NCBI GenBank assembly: GCA_002449265.1
Contig: DKCV01000022.1
Location: 1 to 64,000 of the forward strand
Origin: Caryophanales bacterium UBA6865
Lineage (GTDB): Bacteria > Bacillota_I > Bacilli_A > RFN20 > CAG-826
DNA length: 64,000 bases
Reading direction: 5' to 3'
The notes under the pieces: model-generated
What the model was told of the DNA's origin: nothing
The model's database searches: none
The model's input: only the letters and a program-made list of their open reading frames with translations
Position numbers and translations under genes: made by a program
Shown here: one piece after another, positions 44,058 to 52,138 of the stretch
Layout: each line of letters begins with the position of its first letter
Numbering within the stretch: the stretch's first letter is position 1

Positions 44058-44098
44058 AAGGCTACTTGGCCAAGTTACCTTGGTGATTAGTAGCCTTT
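44058..44098. terminator. Bidirectional terminator between the small gene and ppdK
   Basis: Arms AAAGGCTACT (44058-44067) and AGTAGCCTTT (44089-44098) pair perfectly, with an inner CCAAG/CTTGG stem. The minus-strand side is followed by TTTTTTCTA, matching the end of ppdK at 44117. The plus-strand side serves the preceding small gene. Confidence 0.85.
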
Positions 44099-44116
44099 AA
44101 GTTTAAGGTTTAAGCC

Positions 44117-46777
44117 TTATTTCTTGCCTTTCGCTCTCTCATGCAAGATGTTGGCTTGAGCAGCCGCGAGTCTAGCGAGAGGTACACGGAATGGGGAGCA
44201 AGAGACATAGTCGAGTCCGACTTCATCATAGAAGATGATGGAAGCAGGATCTCCACCGGTTTCTCCGCAGACACCGACAAGAAGATTTGGACGGGTCGCA
44301 CGTCCGCGTTGGAAGGCGATTTTCACGAGTTCGCCGACACCTTCGACATCGATGGTCTGGAATGGGTCGAATTCGTAAATCTTTCTATCGTAGTAGTATG
44401 GGAGGAATTGTCCGCTATCATCACGGGAGAAGCCCATGGTGAGCTGCGTGAGGTCGTTTGTGCCAAAGCTGAAGAATTCGGCTTCTTTGGCAAGATCCCC
44501 AGCGCGTAAGGCGCCTCTTGGGATTTCAATCATCGTACCAATGTGGTAGACGAGTTTCTTGCCTTCTTTAGCCATTTCATCTTCAACGGCTTTCACGACG
44601 ACGTCTTTCGCGAACTTGTATTCTTTGAGTTCTCCAGCAAGAGGAATCATGATTTCTGGTTCGACATCGTGACCAAGCTCTTTGCTCGCTTTGATTGCCG
44701 CTTGCATAATGGCACGGGCAAGCATCGCATAGATTTCTGGATAAGCAACGCAGAGACGGACACCACGGAATCCCATCATTGGGTTAGCTTGGTGAAGTTG
44801 ATTGATACGATCTTTGACTTTTTGTTCCGTAACGTTGAGTTTCTCAGCAATATCTTTGATGGTCGCTTCATCACCGATTTCTGGTAAGAATTCGTGAAGT
44901 GGCGGATCGAGGAGACGGATGTTGACGAGGCTATCTGGGTTAGCCATGTACATATCGTAGAAGTCGCCCATTAAGAATGGACGAATTCTTTCAAGCGCAG
45001 CTTCTCTTTGCTCAGTGGTGTCAGAGAGAATCATCGAACGCATATTGAGAATGCGTTCTGGCGCGAAGAACATACGTTCAGTACGGCATAGACCAATGCC
45101 TTCCGCACCGAATTTTTGTGCATTGTGAGCATCTTCAGGAGTGTTGCAGTTCGCACGGACTTTGAGACGGCGATATTTATCGGCCCATCCCATTAAGCGT
45201 CCAAAGTCACCGCCTAAATCGGCTGGGACCATCTTGATGGCGCCTTCATAGACTAAGCCAGTGGTGCCGTTGACGGAGAGGATATCGCCTTCGTGATAAA
45301 CCTTATCACCGACTTTGAGGGTCTTCGCTTCTTCATTGACTACGATTTCGGTTGCACCTGCGACGCAGCATTTACCCATGGAACGGGCAACGACAGCGGC
45401 GTGACTAGTCATACCACCACGTGCGGTAAGAATAGCTTCACTATTGACCATTCCGATGATGTCTTCAGGGGAAGTCTCAGCACGGACAAGAATAACTTTC
45501 TTGCCTTCATCGTGCCAGGCTTTGCAATCATCAGCGTCAAAGACGATAGCGCCAGTGCCAGCGCCTGGGGAAGCTGGAAGTCCTTTGATCACAGGAGTGT
45601 GGGCTTTAAGATCAGCTTCATCGAAGGTTGGATGGAGAAGGTCATTGAGCTGTTTTGGTTCGACACGTAAGCAAGCTTCTCTTTCGTCGATTAATCCTTC
45701 GTCGACAAGGTCACAAGCAATCTTTAAAGCAGCACGAGCAGTTCTCTTACCGTTACGGGTTTGTAAGAAGTAGAGTTTGCCTTTTTCAACGGTGTACTCC
45801 ATATCTTGCATATCTTTGAAATAAGCTTCCATGTTTTTGATCGTTTTGGTGAATTGATCATAAACATCTGGCATTCTCTTCTTGAGTTCATCAATGTGTA
45901 ATGGGGTTCTAACGCCGGCGACGACGTCTTCACCTTGAGCATTTGGAAGGAATTCTGCGTAGATTTCTTTCGTACCATCACTTGGGGAGCGAGAGAAAGC
46001 AACACCAGTTCCGGAATCTTCACCCATGTTTCCGAAGACCATGGTTTGAACGTTAACAGCAGTTCCCCATTCATATGGGATGCCGTTCATTTGGCGATAA
46101 ACGTTAGCACGTGGGTTGTCCCAGCTGCGGAAGACTGCGGCGACGGCTTCTTTCAATTGCTCATATGGGTCGGTTGGGAAATCTTCGCCGAAGACCTTTT
46201 TATAATAGGCTTTGTATTCTTTGACGAGGTCTTTGAGTTGAGCAACGGTGACTTGTGTATCAAGTTTGTAACCATTGTCTTCTTTGATCTTGTCTAACAT
46301 CGCGTCCATTTCGGTTCTTGGATGTCCTTTGGCGATGTTTGTGAACATGAGCATGAAACGGCGATAGCTATCCCAAGCAAAGCGTTCATTGCCAGTTGCA
46401 TCAACGAGTTCTTGAACGGTGGTGTCATTTAAGCCAAGGTTAAGAATGGTATCCATCATACCTGGCATGGATTGACGAGCGCCAGAACGAACAGAGACAA
46501 GGAGAGGCATTCCTTTGCCTCCACCGAAGGATTTACCAACGGTCTTTTCGACATCATGAATGTGACTAACGATGTCATTCCACACGAAATCAGGGATTTT
46601 CTTTCCGGATTCGTAGTAGAGATTGCAAGCTTCAGTGGAGATGGTAAATCCAGCTGGGATATTGATTCCAGCAGCGGTCATCTCGGCTAATCCGAAGCCT
46701 TTTCCACCAAGGATTTCTTTACCAAGATGAGCTTGGTGAGCTTCCTTGAAGGAGTAAACGTACTTCTTTTCTGCCAT
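44117..46777 (-). CDS. ppdK: Pyruvate, phosphate dikinase
   Basis: An 886-residue PPDK, which interconverts pyruvate + ATP + Pi with PEP + AMP + PPi and often replaces pyruvate kinase in anaerobes. The N-terminal nucleotide-binding domain has LGGKGFGLAEM and SVRSGARQSMPGMMDTILNLG, the central phospho-His domain has GGMTSHAAVVARSMGKCCV, and the C-terminal PEP domain has GVCGETGGDP (active-site Cys). Length and order match the bacterial family. A GGAGG lies close before the ATG. It stands alone, converging on the small gene from the right arm. Confidence 0.97.
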   Translation of the reverse strand: MAEKKYVYSFKEAHQAHLGKEILGGKGFGLAEMTAAGINIPAGFTISTEACNLYYESGKKIPDFVWNDIVSHIHDVEKTVGKSFGGGKGMPLLVSVRSGARQSMPGMMDTILNLGLNDTTVQELVDATGNERFAWDSYRRFMLMFTNIAKGHPRTEMDAMLDKIKEDNGYKLDTQVTVAQLKDLVKEYKAYYKKVFGEDFPTDPYEQLKEAVAAVFRSWDNPRANVYRQMNGIPYEWGTAVNVQTMVFGNMGEDSGTGVAFSRSPSDGTKEIYAEFLPNAQGEDVVAGVRTPLHIDELKKRMPDVYDQFTKTIKNMEAYFKDMQDMEYTVEKGKLYFLQTRNGKRTARAALKIACDLVDEGLIDEREACLRVEPKQLNDLLHPTFDEADLKAHTPVIKGLPASPGAGTGAIVFDADDCKAWHDEGKKVILVRAETSPEDIIGMVNSEAILTARGGMTSHAAVVARSMGKCCVAGATEIVVNEEAKTLKVGDKVYHEGDILSVNGTTGLVYEGAIKMVPADLGGDFGRLMGWADKYRRLKVRANCNTPEDAHNAQKFGAEGIGLCRTERMFFAPERILNMRSMILSDTTEQREAALERIRPFLMGDFYDMYMANPDSLVNIRLLDPPLHEFLPEIGDEATIKDIAEKLNVTEQKVKDRINQLHQANPMMGFRGVRLCVAYPEIYAMLARAIMQAAIKASKELGHDVEPEIMIPLAGELKEYKFAKDVVVKAVEDEMAKEGKKLVYHIGTMIEIPRGALRAGDLAKEAEFFSFGTNDLTQLTMGFSRDDSGQFLPYYYDRKIYEFDPFQTIDVEGVGELVKIAFQRGRATRPNLLVGVCGETGGDPASIIFYDEVGLDYVSCSPFRVPLARLAAAQANILHERAKGKK

Positions 46778-47218
46778 ATTGTCCTCCTAATGACAATCTA
46801 ATTGAGGCGCTCGAAAGCGCCCTGACGCGTTAAATATTAACACGTGGGGTTTCTTCTTAGAAGAAGAAAGGGAAGAATTATCTTTGATTTTTGATTTGAA
46901 TATCGATAGAAACACCTAATTATTAAAAAAGTCTTTATTGCACGTTGTTGATGCAAAGACCGCTTGGTCACCAAAATAGCGAGAAGAAACTTCCTTCCGA
47001 GAGGACTACACTAGTCGAAACAAATGTTAAGTACTGAAAAGGAATCATTAAATACTTTGGTAAGAAGAGACTGGTGTTATCTTTTAGAGGAGAACAACCA
47101 CACAAAATTCCTAAAACTCTCACAACTTTTAATTGCGTCAATAGCCGATATCTTGAACTTAAGCAAGGCCAAAATACGATTTGATCGTCCTATCTTCGGA
47201 ATTCTTTCCACGGTCTTT
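46778..47218. other. Intergenic region before ppdK
   Basis: No clear gene. A GGCGCT/AGCGCC stem at about 46806-46821 and the palindrome GTTAA-ATA-TTAAC near 46840 lie in the ppdK upstream region and may be regulatory. The stretch 46932-46957 (TCTTTATT, gap, TGATGCAAA) resembles one at 51758-51784. A plus-strand frame at 47024-47242 is unsupported. Confidence 0.35.
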
Positions 47219-48601
47219 TCACAAGCGGAACATTTCGTTTAAGGAAATGAGATGGAGATTATTTTGCTTTAGATTGAGTAACGAATCATCGAATCCGTTT
47301 TTAGAAATGATGTAATAATTAATATTTTTAATAGAGGAAAACATCTTGATTGATGTGTTCTCAACCATTTTCTCAAAATCTTGAATCGTTCGTTTCTCTT
47401 TTGTAAATTTGCATTCGATTACCAAAAGGGAGTCTCCATCTTTTGCAATTCCATCGATTTCAATTGATCGGTTTAATTCTGATTTTTCTATGGTCAAATT
47501 TTGAATTGGGTAATAGATGCCGTTTAATTTTCCATTTTTGCCCAAATATTCCATATACGAAATAGAAACGTCTTCAAAGGAAAACGAAACAAACTGGTCG
47601 ATCTTCTTTTTTAATCTCTCATAGATTGCTAGTCCGTATCCTGCTTCAATTTTGTCGATGTTTTTAAGCAAAAATCGGTAATAAAATCGAAGCACTGGGT
47701 CGGAAATATAATAATAAGTTTGCCGTTTTGAGTTATACATCTCCTTTTTAATCACTATTTCTGCGTCTATTAGAGTTTTTATATACTTGTTAACCTTCGT
47801 GGCGTCTTCGTTCATCAAATCGGCAATTTCCGTCAGGCCTTTTTTCTTACCTGCTAAAGCAAACAAAATTGAATTGTAGAAGCTTTGCTCCCTTGACGAA
47901 TTCAACAACACTAATTTCGGTGCATCCAACAATATCGAGTTCTCATTAAACAGCAAGTTTTTAACATTATCTTCAAAAGAGAGCCTGCTATCGATTTTTG
48001 ATAAATAGTAGGGGTACTCCCCAAACATGCATAAAAATCTCATTTTGTCTTCATTCGAATAACGATTCAAAAACAAGACGGCTTCATCGAAGGGCATTTT
48101 ATTGACTTTCATTTTCAATGTTGCTCTTTTGTATAGCGGTGACTGTTTATCGTTCAGTTCGCGTTTCATAAAAGAAATATTGGAACCGGATAAAATAATC
48201 ATGATATTGCTGTTTTTAATTTTGTTGTCGAATATATCCTGAATGATTGACGCGATTCCTTCATACGCTTTCACTAAATATGGATATTCATCAATTACAA
48301 TCACCCCTTTTTCATCGCCAAAAAAAGAAATGGCCGCCTCAAAGGCTTTTTCCCATGTCGAATATACGTATTCATCTTCTCGCCCAAAGCTTTCTAATAT
48401 CTTATGAGAAAACGATCTTAAGTTGTCTTGATTAGACATTTCTTTCGCTTGAAACATTACATGCTTCTTGTTTTTGATAAATTCGTTGATTAAGGATGTC
48501 TTGCCGATTCTTCTTGTTCCATAGATAACACATAAAGAGTTTTGCTTTGATTGATATTCTTTTTCCAATTGCTCTAATTCTTGTTTTCTTCCATAAAACA
48601 T
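47219..48601 (-). CDS. ATPase_2 / DUF234 protein (STAND-like ATPase with nuclease-like C-terminus)
   Basis: A 460-residue ATPase of the archaeal-type ATPase_2/DUF234 class. Walker A GTRRIGKTS is at residues 28-36 and Walker B VIVIDEYPYL at 101-110. A winged-helix part follows (LTEIADLMNEDATKVNKYI about 265-283). The C-terminal DUF234 region has RSIEIDGIAKDGDSLLVIECKF, the D...ExK pattern of restriction-like folds. Function of the family is unproven. Two tandem palindromic operators (48618-48646) sit just upstream, as seen before the unrelated AAA_14/DUF4143 gene at 12250. It is an orphan gene at the left end of an accessory block. Confidence 0.85.
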   Translation of the reverse strand: MFYGRKQELEQLEKEYQSKQNSLCVIYGTRRIGKTSLINEFIKNKKHVMFQAKEMSNQDNLRSFSHKILESFGREDEYVYSTWEKAFEAAISFFGDEKGVIVIDEYPYLVKAYEGIASIIQDIFDNKIKNSNIMIILSGSNISFMKRELNDKQSPLYKRATLKMKVNKMPFDEAVLFLNRYSNEDKMRFLCMFGEYPYYLSKIDSRLSFEDNVKNLLFNENSILLDAPKLVLLNSSREQSFYNSILFALAGKKKGLTEIADLMNEDATKVNKYIKTLIDAEIVIKKEMYNSKRQTYYYISDPVLRFYYRFLLKNIDKIEAGYGLAIYERLKKKIDQFVSFSFEDVSISYMEYLGKNGKLNGIYYPIQNLTIEKSELNRSIEIDGIAKDGDSLLVIECKFTKEKRTIQDFEKMVENTSIKMFSSIKNINYYIISKNGFDDSLLNLKQNNLHLISLNEMFRL

Positions 48602-48617
48602 AAGCTTTCCTCCTTAT

Positions 48618-48646
48618 ATACTCATAAGTATTATACTCACGAGTAT
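48618..48646. promoter_or_regulatory. Tandem palindromic operators before the ATPase_2/DUF234 gene
   Basis: Two 14-bp near-palindromes 15 bp apart: ATACTCATAAGTAT (48618-48631, one mismatch) and ATACTCACGAGTAT (48633-48646, perfect arms). They end 17 bp before the gene start at 48601 and overlap the region expected to hold its promoter. Confidence 0.7.
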
Positions 48647-49185
48647 ATAAAACAAAAAAAGCCTATTTTGAAGAACACTTTCATTCGGATTAGGCTTGTT
48701 TGAACGTCAAAATTTGGGAATTGTTTTCTATCACGGCGGTACAACCTTTTCTTGAAATCTTTCACACTCCGCCTGGATTTACCCGAAGAAGTTAAATGGG
48801 CAAAAGGGTTTCGGGACATTTAACCTCACCCTTCGCTTTCGAGTTTTCATTTTGATGGCAAAGTTATCTGCGTGACATAGTTTACGGCTACGAATTTCGG
48901 ATTGATTAGACTCATGTTAGCCTCTATTTTCGATGAATCTGTTTCTCTTTATGAGTTGAGTTCTTTATTCGTCTTGGAGATGTTGAGCCAGGAGAGAAAA
49001 CCCAGATTCCATTGAATGATAGGAGATTGAAAATGACCGGCAAATAGCAATTGAGACAAAAAATCGCAAACGCGACCACAACCAAAACTATAAAAGACAT
49101 AAAGTAGAAAGCTGTTTGTCCTTAATCCTTGAGTACTTCACATTCGTGCTATTTTAAGTAGTTGGGATTATTTAATACAGGCGGT
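48647..49185. other. Intergenic region left of the XRE/ImmA pair
   Basis: About 540 bp with no recognisable gene. Short frames (for example minus 48637-48819) have no family resemblance; they could be decayed coding sequence but nothing supports a specific origin. Confidence 0.35.
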
Positions 49186-49215
49186 TTGAGACTTCGAAAT
49201 AACAGGCGATATAAT
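49186..49215 (+). promoter_or_regulatory. Promoter of the XRE/ImmA pair
   Basis: TTGAGA (49186-49191), 18-bp spacer, consensus TATAAT (49210-49215), 82 bp before the start codon. Confidence 0.65.
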
Positions 49216-49260
49216 ATAATTTGTAGAAATATTACACAAAATAGTAGAAAATAAATTTTT

Positions 49261-49274
49261 GATGGTGTACCATC
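49261..49274 (+). promoter_or_regulatory. Palindrome before the XRE regulator
   Basis: GATGGT-GT-ACCATC, a perfect 6-bp inverted repeat, 24 bp before the start codon and inside the untranslated leader. A candidate operator for the HTH protein it precedes. Confidence 0.5.
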
Positions 49275-49297
49275 TTTCTTGTTAGGAGCCAATGACA

Positions 49298-49657
49298 ATG
49301 ATTACAGAATTAGGAAAGGAAATTAGAAAACTAAGGATCGATAAAGGGGAAAACATGTCTTCCATGTCGAAAAAGCTAGGAATATCTGTGTCTTATTTAT
49401 CAGCTATTGAGAACGGAGCACGTGGAATTCCTACCGGCTTTGTCGACAAAATTAGTGACATCTACCATCTTTCAAAAGAGAGGAGGGGAGAATTCGCTCG
49501 TGCGGAAGTCAATTCGGCAAGCAAGATCTCAATATCTTTGTATTCGACGATCTGCCCACAAAGACAACTGGCTTTCACACTTTCGAGAAAATTGAAAGAC
49601 CTCTCTCCAAATGAGTGCGAAGAGATTATGAAGTATTTAGGAGGCGATGATGACTAG
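49298..49657 (+). CDS. XRE-family HTH regulator paired with ImmA
   Basis: A 119-residue protein with an N-terminal Cro/C1 helix-turn-helix (LGKEIRKLRIDKGENMSSMS, then KLGISVSYLSAIENGARGIP) and a short helical tail. Like ImmR/Rv2021c-type regulators it sits just before an ImmA/IrrE-like metalloprotease; in such pairs the protease cleaves or activates removal of the repressor. AGGAG is 9 nt before the ATG at 49298; an ATG at 49292 has too short spacing. The stop overlaps the next gene by 11 bp. Confidence 0.8.
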   Translation: MITELGKEIRKLRIDKGENMSSMSKKLGISVSYLSAIENGARGIPTGFVDKISDIYHLSKERRGEFARAEVNSASKISISLYSTICPQRQLAFTLSRKLKDLSPNECEEIMKYLGGDDD

Positions 49658-50174
49658 TAAAATTGCTAAACCACTGAAAATTGTAGACATAAGAAACGTT
49701 GCTCAGTTTGTAAGAGAAAAACTTCTTGAAGTGAATACCGATGAGTTCATCAATTTGGTTAAGACATTGGATGTTTTTACATTCAAACTTTCTAGGTATG
49801 GGTTCAATTATGCGGTATTGCCCGATGATGATCCTATCTTTGAAATAAGTGAGGAAGCTAAAACAGATATAACGACTGGAACCATTTATTTTAAGGAATC
49901 AGTCATTGAACAAGCCACTCATAAAAGGTATTGCAGAGCAAATTTCACGATTGCTCATGAAATAGGCCATTTTGTGCTTCATCGAGTTTTGAATCTAATG
50001 AACTTTTCAAGAACGGTATCTCCTACCAAACCGAGAGTTTTTGAAGATCCTGAATGGCAGGCCGATACTTTTGCATCGGAATTGCTCATGCCCTATGAGC
50101 AATGTCTATGTCTTACGTCTAAAGAGATTAGAAGGAAATATCATGTTACGATGTCAGCCAGCAGCCGCAACTAG
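49647..50174 (+). CDS. ImmA/IrrE-family metallopeptidase, probably frameshifted at its C-terminus
   Basis: A 175-residue protein with the zinc-protease motif AHEIGHFVLHR (HExxH) and the late metal/structure segment EWQADTFASELLMP, both typical of ImmA/IrrE. The last annotated residues (SASSRN, then TAG at 50172) break the expected helix. Reading one base later from 50161 gives AAATRYIKIHKN and a stop at 50197-50199, which matches the usual tail (…S-x-x-A-A-x-x-R-Y/I). A single-base insertion near 50153-50160, or a sequencing error, is likely. The core with the active site is intact. Translationally coupled to the XRE gene. Confidence 0.75.
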   Translation: MMTSKIAKPLKIVDIRNVAQFVREKLLEVNTDEFINLVKTLDVFTFKLSRYGFNYAVLPDDDPIFEISEEAKTDITTGTIYFKESVIEQATHKRYCRANFTIAHEIGHFVLHRVLNLMNFSRTVSPTKPRVFEDPEWQADTFASELLMPYEQCLCLTSKEIRRKYHVTMSASSRN

Positions 50175-50201
50175 ATACATTAAAATTCACAAAAACTAAA
50201 A

Positions 50202-50231
50202 TGATCAAGACACTGGCAGGTGCCTTGATCA
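50202..50231. repeat. Inverted repeat between ImmA and the DUF4417 cassette
   Basis: TGATCAAG (50202-50209) pairs with CTTGATCA (50224-50231) around a 14-nt centre. It is followed at 50243-50248 by TATAAT, which may be the -10 of the next gene. A terminator is less likely because no T-run follows. Confidence 0.45.
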
Positions 50232-50302
50232 AGACCTTAAGATATAATCCTAGGACAAAAAGATTATATATCAAAGGTCGCTTAAAAGGAGACTTTTGAT
50301 TT

Positions 50303-51013
50303 ATGCCTATTTATAATACACAGCAATTTACGAATGTTATGCGTCCTGAACCGATTGATTGGGGAAAAGACGTCTTTGACATCCCTTTTATCGAAAGCGA
50401 AGGATTGCCTATATCTTTGATGGGAAGTAATTTGTTCCTAATCAATCCTACTAATGTTTCAAAAAACGATGGTGACAAAGAGCGCAAAATAGTTCATTCC
50501 TTCCTTTTCGATGACTTGTTGGATAAAGAATACCAAAATCCTATGAAGTTCATCGAAAAAATTTCAGGATATTATGGAGCTACATCTCTCGATTTCAGCA
50601 TGCATCCCGGAATGAACAAATGGTCCATTATCCAGGCAGTCGGAAAATCCCGTTGGTTCGGACGATATCTTCAAAGTTATGGTATAAAAGTCTATCCGAC
50701 GGTGGGTTGGGTAGACAAAGACACTTATGATATTTGCTTTGCTGGTCTTAGAGATGGTTCTACTTTCTTCATATCTACTCTTGGAGTAAACAACGAAGAA
50801 TGTAGGCCATTGCTCTTGAAAGGCCTTCAAGAGTTAAGAAAACGATTCCCTAATTCAAGGCAGATATGTGTCGGTCAAAGAATGGCCGGAATTCCCAATG
50901 ATGTATGCGTAATTCCTTATGAAGATACTTTTGGCGGCAAGAAACAGTTGTCTCAAAGAAATCAAATAAGATTATTCAATTGGGATGGAACAATATCAAA
51001 GGAGGCGAATTGA
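50303..51013 (+). CDS. DUF4417-family protein
   Basis: A 236-residue protein that fits the DUF4417 pattern known from phages and mobile elements: SFLFDDLLDKEYQNPMKFIE near the start, ATSLDFSMHPGMNKWSIIQAV with WFGRYLQSYGIKVYPTVGW in the middle, then CFAGLRDGSTFFISTLGVN. The biochemical role is not known. AAGGAGA stands 9-10 bp before the ATG. It is the first gene of a cassette of three (50303-51723); the second starts 2 bp after its stop. The G-x-P-x-S pattern near the N-terminus is conserved but not a known catalytic motif. Confidence 0.75.
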   Translation: MPIYNTQQFTNVMRPEPIDWGKDVFDIPFIESEGLPISLMGSNLFLINPTNVSKNDGDKERKIVHSFLFDDLLDKEYQNPMKFIEKISGYYGATSLDFSMHPGMNKWSIIQAVGKSRWFGRYLQSYGIKVYPTVGWVDKDTYDICFAGLRDGSTFFISTLGVNNEECRPLLLKGLQELRKRFPNSRQICVGQRMAGIPNDVCVIPYEDTFGGKKQLSQRNQIRLFNWDGTISKEAN

Positions 51014-51014
51014 T

Positions 51015-51407
51015 ATGTCATCAAGAGGATCCGTTGCTAAAAATGGACGCATTACAGATATAGAGTACGAAACCATGAACATTCTTCCACATGGTGAAAA
51101 AGTAATAGAAGGCATAGGAAGAAACCATTCTATGCCCGATTATTCCCATTCTGCTAATACGGTATATGTCATCTATAAAAAAGGCGTTTTCCATGCTATG
51201 AGGATTTATGGCGAAAACCATGAGCCTATTATTGAAATCGCATATCATCCAGAACCCAACCTAAACAACGGTGACAGGTTGCATAGCGTATGGCATGTAC
51301 ATCGTTATTTACCTGGCTTGGATCGCCAAGATCCCGAATTTATAAATGGTGAAGTAAAGAAAAAATATAAAGATTATTTGGAGGATGTTGGTTATGATCA
51401 ATGGTAA
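51015..51407 (+). CDS. Hypothetical phage-like protein in the DUF4417 cassette
   Basis: A 130-residue protein of unknown function. It begins MSSRGSVAKNGRITDIEYET, a start seen in some phage-associated proteins, followed by a beta-rich body (NTVYVIYKKGVFHAMRIYG, PIIEIAYHPEP, HSVWHVHRYLPGL) and a Lys-rich C-terminal helix. The start at 51015 was chosen because GGAGG precedes it; the longer frame from 50985 lacks one. It starts 2 bp after the DUF4417 stop and overlaps the third gene by 14 bp. Confidence 0.6.
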   Translation: MSSRGSVAKNGRITDIEYETMNILPHGEKVIEGIGRNHSMPDYSHSANTVYVIYKKGVFHAMRIYGENHEPIIEIAYHPEPNLNNGDRLHSVWHVHRYLPGLDRQDPEFINGEVKKKYKDYLEDVGYDQW

Positions 51408-51723
51408 TCTTGCTCAGTTTTTGGACACAGGATGGTGGAATGCGGATGCCACTATTTATTATAAGAATCACATTTATTTTCTAGATGGCGCTTTTAATGA
51501 TAAGCGCGAAATGCATCTTTGGATTAGAAAGTGGAGAGTTAAAAATGTTGATGACAAAACCTATGAGAATGTTCTAGACCAAAACAAAAATCTAATTGAT
51601 TATGAAGAATTAAAAATGGAAGCCCCTACCGAAGAAACTCTGAGGGAGAAATTTTTAAAGGCCAAAATCTGGGATGGAAAAAGTTTTTGGGAAGTTGAGA
51701 AAGAATTAGTTTGGCTTGATTAA
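51394..51723 (+). CDS. Small hypothetical protein, third gene of the DUF4417 cassette
   Basis: A 109-residue protein with no recognised family. Tryptophan-rich segments are notable: DTGWWNADATIYYKNHIYFL, LWIRKWRV and KIWDGKSFWEVEKELVWLD. It reads as small alpha/beta domain with a charged helical end. The ATG at 51394 has TTGGAGG 9 bp before it, while an ATG at 51385 directly abuts that site. Overlap with the preceding gene indicates coupled translation. Confidence 0.55.
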   Translation: MINGNLAQFLDTGWWNADATIYYKNHIYFLDGAFNDKREMHLWIRKWRVKNVDDKTYENVLDQNKNLIDYEELKMEAPTEETLREKFLKAKIWDGKSFWEVEKELVWLD

Positions 51724-51836
51724 ATCATTATTTACGATTGATATAGGAAATTAAAAATCTTTATTAGCCTGCGGCTGATGCAAATATCGTTTTGTTATTC
51801 ACTAGTCAGGAGAAAACGGATTGTTAACTACCCACT

Positions 51837-52096
51837 TTTAATTCGGTTCCCCAACTTTTCGTGGGGTGAGCGACTTTTCGAAAACTCCAACACTGCGTGG
51901 GGTGAAACTCAGCTGAAAATGAGAAATATGCGCTTCCTGATATGATTGAAAGATGCGCCAACAATGGGATTATGAAGGTTTTTCTTCCAAATCGCAAAAC
52001 TCGAATCATATCGTGGGGTCTGCGGGTTGCTGCGCCCTATGAAAGCGGGCTGAAACCCCACTCTCACCCCACGAAAAGTTGGAGAACCTTTAATTC
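51837..52096. mobile_element. MITE-like element with 26-bp inverted repeats and 8-bp target duplication
   Basis: A 244-bp element (51845-52088) is bounded by 26-bp terminal inverted repeats that differ at one base: left GGTTCCCCAACTTTTCGTGG..., right complement GGTTCTCCAACTTTTCGTGG.... It is flanked by a perfect 8-bp direct repeat TTTAATTC at 51837-51844 and 52089-52096. An extra partial copy of the motif lies inside (about 51884-51908). It has no transposase, so it would need one in trans. The GGTTCT end and 8-bp duplication fit ISL3-type elements, but the family is tentative. Confidence 0.75.
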
Positions 52097-52138
52097 TTTG
52101 TCTTATTGGCGAAAACGATATCGAATACATGGGCTTTT

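Noticed and set aside
47024..47242. Plus-strand 72-codon frame before the ATPase_2/DUF234 gene end
   Set aside because: No ribosome site or promoter, overlaps the end of a well-supported gene on the other strand, and no recognisable domain.
48637..48819. Short minus-strand frame that might be a transposase remnant
   Set aside because: No recognisable transposase motif, no inverted ends; it runs through the palindromic operators.
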